Below, piece after piece: positions 32,237-35,043 of a stretch of 35,043 nt of DNA. The stretch spans positions 1-35,043 of the forward strand of contig JAFYRS010000178.1 in assembly GCA_017546845.1 (NCBI GenBank), given 5' to 3'. The notes under the pieces are model-generated. The model searched no databases. It was not told the origin of the DNA and saw only the letters and a program-made list of their open reading frames with translations. The stretch is from Akkermansia sp. (GTDB taxonomy: Bacteria; Verrucomicrobiota; Verrucomicrobiia; Verrucomicrobiales; Akkermansiaceae). Position numbers and translations under genes: made by a program. Position 1 is the first letter of the stretch; every line of letters begins with the position of its first letter.

Positions 32237-32746
32237 TTAACGCACCTGCGTCTTCAGGAAGTACAACCCGGTGTAAATACGCGGGTCCAGGGCAATACCC
32301 TGCTCCACCTGGGCGGCCAGCCAGGCATCAATATCATCAAGCGGAGCTTCGCGCACGGTGATATCCTCACTATCCACCCCGCCGCCGGCAGCCACGCGCC
32401 GCAACCCGGTGGCCAGGTAGAAGGACAGGCTCTCGGAAGTCAACCCCGGCGAGGACGGGCCATGAAACAAAAAGGTCATTTCCGCAGCCTCATACCCGGT
32501 TTCCTCCAGCAGCTCACGCCGGGCAGCAGCGGCATCGCTCTCCGGGCCTTCATCGCCGCTCAACCCGGCGGGGAAACAGAGGCAGCGCTGGCCGATGGGC
32601 GGGCGGAATTCCTCCACCAGCAGCACCTTCCGCGCCGGCGTGCATGCAAACACCATCACCGCACCCGTATTATTCACGCGTTCGCAGTATTCCCAGCGGC
32701 CCTCACGCACCAGGTTGAGGAACTTCCCTTCGTACAACTTTTCCAT
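32237..32746 (-). CDS. Nudix hydrolase, ADP-ribose pyrophosphatase type
   Basis: The 169-aa product resembles ADP-sugar diphosphatases of the NudF/YqiG type, which split ADP-ribose or related nucleotide sugars. Typical features are VFACTPARKVLLVEEFRPPI (32-51), giving the VEQxRxP-like strand as VEEFRPP, and FPAGLSGDEGP (59-69). The Nudix helix follows: ESDAAAARRELLEETGY, with E-x7-REUxEExGU intact and a slightly longer glycine loop. A proline or acidic residue about 16 residues further (GPSSPGLTSE) recalls the SPG element of ADP-ribose pyrophosphatases. The ATG at 32746 lies only 8 nt after the T-run of the ilvE terminator, and no own promoter is clear, so expression by readthrough is possible. 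Confidence 0.85.
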   Translation of the reverse strand: MEKLYEGKFLNLVREGRWEYCERVNNTGAVMVFACTPARKVLLVEEFRPPIGQRCLCFPAGLSGDEGPESDAAAARRELLEETGYEAAEMTFLFHGPSSPGLTSESLSFYLATGLRRVAAGGGVDSEDITVREAPLDDIDAWLAAQVEQGIALDPRIYTGLYFLKTQVR

Positions 32747-32754
32747 AACGAATG

Positions 32755-32787
32755 AAAAAAGGGCGGCAAGTTCTGCACCCGCCGCCC
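32755..32787 (-). terminator. Intrinsic terminator after ilvE
   Basis: On the minus strand a 7-bp GC stem (GGGCGGC at 32781-32787 with GCCGCCC at 32761-32767) is followed by six T residues (32755-32760). It begins 23 nt after the ilvE stop and ends just before the Nudix start. Confidence 0.85.
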
Positions 32788-32810
32788 CGGTTTGTAAAAT
32801 CAGTGTATCC

Positions 32811-33662
32811 TTACTCGCGCACCAGCGTCTGGAAACGAGCCAGAATGCGCTTCGTGACAGGGCCTGCCACACCGGCGCCGATGGTGCGGCCGTCCAGAGA
32901 GGTGGCAGCAATCACCTCGGCGGCAGAGCCGGTCAGGAAGCATTCATCCGCGCAGAGGATATCGAAGCGGTTCATCACCTTCTCCACACAGGGGATACCC
33001 AGCTCTGCGCAGATGTCCATCACCGCGTGGCGGGTGATGCCACCCAGACCGCCTTCCGTCAGCGGGGGAGTCTGCACCTCACCATTCACCACGATAAAGA
33101 TGTTATCACCCGTGCATTCGGCCACATTGCCGCGCTGGTTGAGCATGAGGGCCTCGCCGGCACCGGCAGCCACGGCCTCCATCTTGGCGGAAATACCGTT
33201 GAGGTAGTTGAGGCTCTTCACCTGCGGGCAAAGGATATCCGGATTCGGGCGGCGGAAGGAGGAGGTAATCATGCTCAGGCCCTTCTCGTACATTTCCTTG
33301 GGATACAGGGCGATGTTCTGCACGATGATGAACATGCTGGCCTTCGGGCAGTTGCGGGGATTCAGCCCCAGGTCACCCACGCCGCGGGTCACCACCAGGC
33401 GGATGTAGCCATCCTCCATGCCGCTGGCTGCCACGGTTTCCTTCGTAGCCTCGCACACTTCCTCAAAGGACCACGGCAGCTCAATCATGAGGTAGCGCAT
33501 GGAGTTGAAGAGACGCACAATGTGCTCCTCCAGGCGGAACACTTTACCAGAATAGAAACGGATACCCTCAAAGCAGCCATCACCATAGAGAACACCATGA
33601 TCAAAGACAGATACCTTGGCATCGTCCTTATCAACCAGCTTACCGTCGAACCAGATTTTCAT
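32811..33662 (-). CDS. ilvE: Branched-chain amino acid aminotransferase
   Basis: IlvE transfers the amino group of glutamate to the 2-oxo acids of leucine, isoleucine and valine, using PLP of fold type IV. The 283-aa length is normal. Family features are VSVFDHGVLYGDGCFEGIR (17-35), the lysine motif CPQVKSLNYLNGISAKMEA with PLP lysine K149, and the late LNQRGNVAECTGDNIF (about 174-190), where the conserved Glu of the E-x-(S/T)-x-(G/S)-N type motif holds the cofactor. LTGSAAEVIAAT near residue 245 is the second signature. D-amino-acid aminotransferase or aminodeoxychorismate lyase are relatives but fit less well. The ATG at 33662 matches the usual N-terminus. A promoter lies 34 nt upstream and a terminator follows. 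Confidence 0.9.
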   Translation of the reverse strand: MKIWFDGKLVDKDDAKVSVFDHGVLYGDGCFEGIRFYSGKVFRLEEHIVRLFNSMRYLMIELPWSFEEVCEATKETVAASGMEDGYIRLVVTRGVGDLGLNPRNCPKASMFIIVQNIALYPKEMYEKGLSMITSSFRRPNPDILCPQVKSLNYLNGISAKMEAVAAGAGEALMLNQRGNVAECTGDNIFIVVNGEVQTPPLTEGGLGGITRHAVMDICAELGIPCVEKVMNRFDILCADECFLTGSAAEVIAATSLDGRTIGAGVAGPVTKRILARFQTLVRE

Positions 33663-33696
33663 GATAATATAAGGAAAAATTTTCGTGAACGGCAAC

Positions 33697-33725
33697 ATTA
33701 TACGCCCTTTTCCGCACAAGGAAAG
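33697..33725 (-). promoter_or_regulatory. Possible ilvE promoter
   Basis: A perfect -10 TATAAT (33697-33702) lies on the minus strand, with a poor -35 (CTTTCC, 33720-33725) 17 nt upstream. The predicted leader is about 28 nt and lacks a Shine-Dalgarno sequence. Confidence 0.55.
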
Positions 33726-33756
33726 TAGAAAAATGCGGCATGCCGGATTTTTATCA

Positions 33757-33785
33757 TTGAACGGCACTGCTCTGCTGTCTATCAT
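33757..33785 (+). promoter_or_regulatory. Promoter of the TMEM43-like gene, near-leaderless
   Basis: TTGAAC (33757-33762), 17-nt spacer, TATCAT (33780-33785). The -10 box ends 11 nt before the ATG at 33797, giving a leader of about 4-5 nt. Confidence 0.7.
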
Positions 33786-33796
33786 AACAGATAAGT

Positions 33797-34861
33797 ATGG
33801 AACATCCCGGCCGCAACTGGAACCGCATCGAATGCTGGTGTAACCACTATCTGGCAAAACTACTGCCCAGCCAGGCGCTCCGCTGGCTCTGGGTGCTGGG
33901 GCATACGGCCGCAGGCGGATACCTCCTCGTGCTGACCCTGGTCGGCAGTCTGGGCTACATCATCTGCCTGGGCTGGCCCATTTACGAGTTCTGCCAGGAA
34001 AAGGTGTACGAGGCTGACCCCGCTGTCATCAATCCGGCGCACGAGGGGCGGCTGGTAAGCCTCAAAGGGCAACTCTCCACCACCGAATGGGTTACCGACC
34101 CGCTCACCGGGGTGCAGGCCCGCACCCCGTGGCTGAGACGAAGCACCAGCTCGCCCCTGCCCCGGACCGCAGCTGCAGAGAAATTCGACGATGAGACTTT
34201 CTATGCCAACGAATGGCAGCTGGGAGCATACCGCATTTCTCATTACAAACCGGATTATGTATATTCCAGTATGCTGCTTCCATCTGACCAGCTGCAATTC
34301 TCCCAGCCTGCAGAAGGCTACCAGGTGACACCACCGCAACCGGGGGAATCCAGCAGCGTCCTGCTTACTACGACACAAGGCGAGCCCCTTTGCCTTATCA
34401 GCTACTGCAGCGAGTCCGCTCCCCTGTATATCGTGGCCCGGCAGTGCGGCAACCAGCTGCTCATGAATGACCCGGCAGCCAAAATCAGCCTGTATCCGAC
34501 GGGCAATAAAATAACAGGTCATTTCTGGGAGTTTGCCGTGCTGCTGATTATGGGCAGCGTGGCCCATTTCATCATGCTCTGCCTCGCCTTTTCCTGCCTC
34601 CGTTCCGCCCTCTGGCATGCCACCGGCGGCAAAGACCTGTTCCGCCTGCCGCTCTGCCGGGCCTCCGTGCTGGTGGTGGGCATCTGCTGCTGCCTGTACT
34701 GCGGCATTTTCCTGGTATCCGGCGACCATGCACTCATGTCATTCCATCATACACCCATCCACCATGCCATTGCGCCGGGTGTTCTGTTTCTGCTGGGCGG
34801 CCTGGGGCTGCTGCACCTCCTCTGGAAACAATGGCGGAAGGCCGCACCTGCGGTGAGATAA
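33797..34861 (+). CDS. Membrane protein with TMEM43-like architecture, function unknown
   Basis: The 354-aa product has a hydrophobic segment near residues 28-62, a large soluble domain, and three hydrophobic segments near 240-262, 284-303 and 319-338. The soluble part starts HEGRLVSLKGQLSTTEWVTD (about 82-101), resembling the TMEM43/LUMA family, where a G-x-LV-x-x-x-G-x-L strand is followed by LRR (here PWLRRSTS). One anchor, an extracytoplasmic loop and a C-terminal set of three helices also fits that family. The likeness is recalled, not computed, so the family call is tentative. Nothing in the neighbourhood suggests a role. It has its own near-leaderless promoter. Confidence 0.7.
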   Translation: MEHPGRNWNRIECWCNHYLAKLLPSQALRWLWVLGHTAAGGYLLVLTLVGSLGYIICLGWPIYEFCQEKVYEADPAVINPAHEGRLVSLKGQLSTTEWVTDPLTGVQARTPWLRRSTSSPLPRTAAAEKFDDETFYANEWQLGAYRISHYKPDYVYSSMLLPSDQLQFSQPAEGYQVTPPQPGESSSVLLTTTQGEPLCLISYCSESAPLYIVARQCGNQLLMNDPAAKISLYPTGNKITGHFWEFAVLLIMGSVAHFIMLCLAFSCLRSALWHATGGKDLFRLPLCRASVLVVGICCCLYCGIFLVSGDHALMSFHHTPIHHAIAPGVLFLLGGLGLLHLLWKQWRKAAPAVR

Positions 34862-34944
34862 GCTCCCGGCCACACGTGTCCCGAAGTTTCATCAGGGCTG
34901 TTTTCAAATTCTCATAGTAAAGCTAATTGACACCCCTCCGCAAA

Positions 34945-35043
34945 ATTGGAATTTGTCGGCGAGCAAAGCGAGCGGAATTCATAGCCCACGGTAGTGGGCG
35001 TAAGATGGTAGCCGGGGGTAAGCTCGCGTTAGCGAGCGCAGCC
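34945..35043. repeat. Hairpin-rich REP-like element, cut by the window edge
   Basis: This non-coding tail contains two perfect small hairpins: GCCCAC-GGTA-GTGGGC (34984-34999) and GCTCGC-GTTA-GCGAGC (35022-35037). The hexamer GCGAGC occurs three times (34959, 34968, 35032), so the GCTCGC arm could also pair with the first two copies. GGAATT occurs twice around the first pair (34948, 34974). Short purine-biased tetraloops joined by single strands resemble REP/BIME or transposon-associated palindromes. No coding frame is evident and no second copy lies in this window. Confidence 0.55.

Noticed and set aside
34929-34934. TTGACA near the right end as a promoter
   Set aside because: No -10-like box is found at 16-18 nt and no gene follows inside the window.
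1-35043. tRNA, rRNA, 4.5S RNA, riboswitch or CRISPR array
   Set aside because: I found no cloverleaf, rRNA-like segment, regularly spaced repeat or known riboswitch core. Subtle non-coding RNAs cannot be excluded without covariance-model searches.

Overview
The window looks like chromosomal core sequence from a GC-rich Verrucomicrobiota, most likely an Akkermansia-like gut bacterium. This is inferred from protein flavour: a TIGR03790 protein, a giant AsmA-like protein beside infB-rbfA, the type of topoisomerase III, and an IdeS-like peptidase. No rRNA marker is present. Genes are dense on both strands. No stretch longer than about 250 nt lacks a gene, and I see no prophage, integrase, CRISPR array, tRNA or rRNA. 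The only repetitive DNA is a hairpin-rich element cut by the right edge (about 34945-35043).

Layout. 1-6450 (+): the 3' end of infB, then rbfA, a 1354-aa AsmA-like envelope protein and a cardiolipin synthase, probably one transcript. 6463-7983 (-): a 165-aa unknown, a terminator, then overlapping tadA and ybeY. 8124-8738 (+): a short formate/nitrite-type channel. 8739-10174 (-): two pseudouridine synthases sharing an ATGA overlap. 10312-11682 (+): a TPR protein with a terminator. 11856-16425 (+): topoisomerase III, an SBF-like transporter and a YwaF-like membrane protein. 16422-18253 (-): argD followed by an ankyrin protein. 18326-21386 (-): ffh followed by a secreted TIGR03790 protein. 21448-21852 (-): a MutT-like Nudix hydrolase. 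21973-25401 (+): a PpiD/SurA-like membrane-anchored protein and a POT peptide transporter. 25501-29043 (-): a large SNF2 helicase. 29291-30037 (+): an L,D-transpeptidase lipoprotein. 30041-30823 (-): a secreted IdeS/Mac-type cysteine peptidase. 30953-32170 (+): trpB without trpA. 32237-33662 (-): ilvE and a second Nudix hydrolase. 33797-34861 (+): a membrane protein resembling TMEM43.

The functions are mostly housekeeping. Translation and RNA modification are covered by IF-2, RbfA, YbeY, TadA, RluA-like and RsuA-like proteins. Protein targeting and folding are covered by Ffh and the PpiD-like protein. Envelope building involves the AsmA-like protein, cardiolipin synthase and L,D-transpeptidase. 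Amino-acid metabolism is represented by ArgD, TrpB, IlvE and the peptide transporter.

The most striking signal is in gene starts. About eight genes carry a good -35/-10 promoter whose -10 box ends only 6-13 nt before the start codon, predicting transcripts with 0-7 nt leaders. ffh, the MutT-like gene, the IdeS-like gene, argD and trpB are the clearest. Almost no gene shows a Shine-Dalgarno sequence. The second notable item is the IdeS-like peptidase, which keeps the Lys/Cys/His/Asp active-site pattern of streptococcal IgG-cleaving enzymes.
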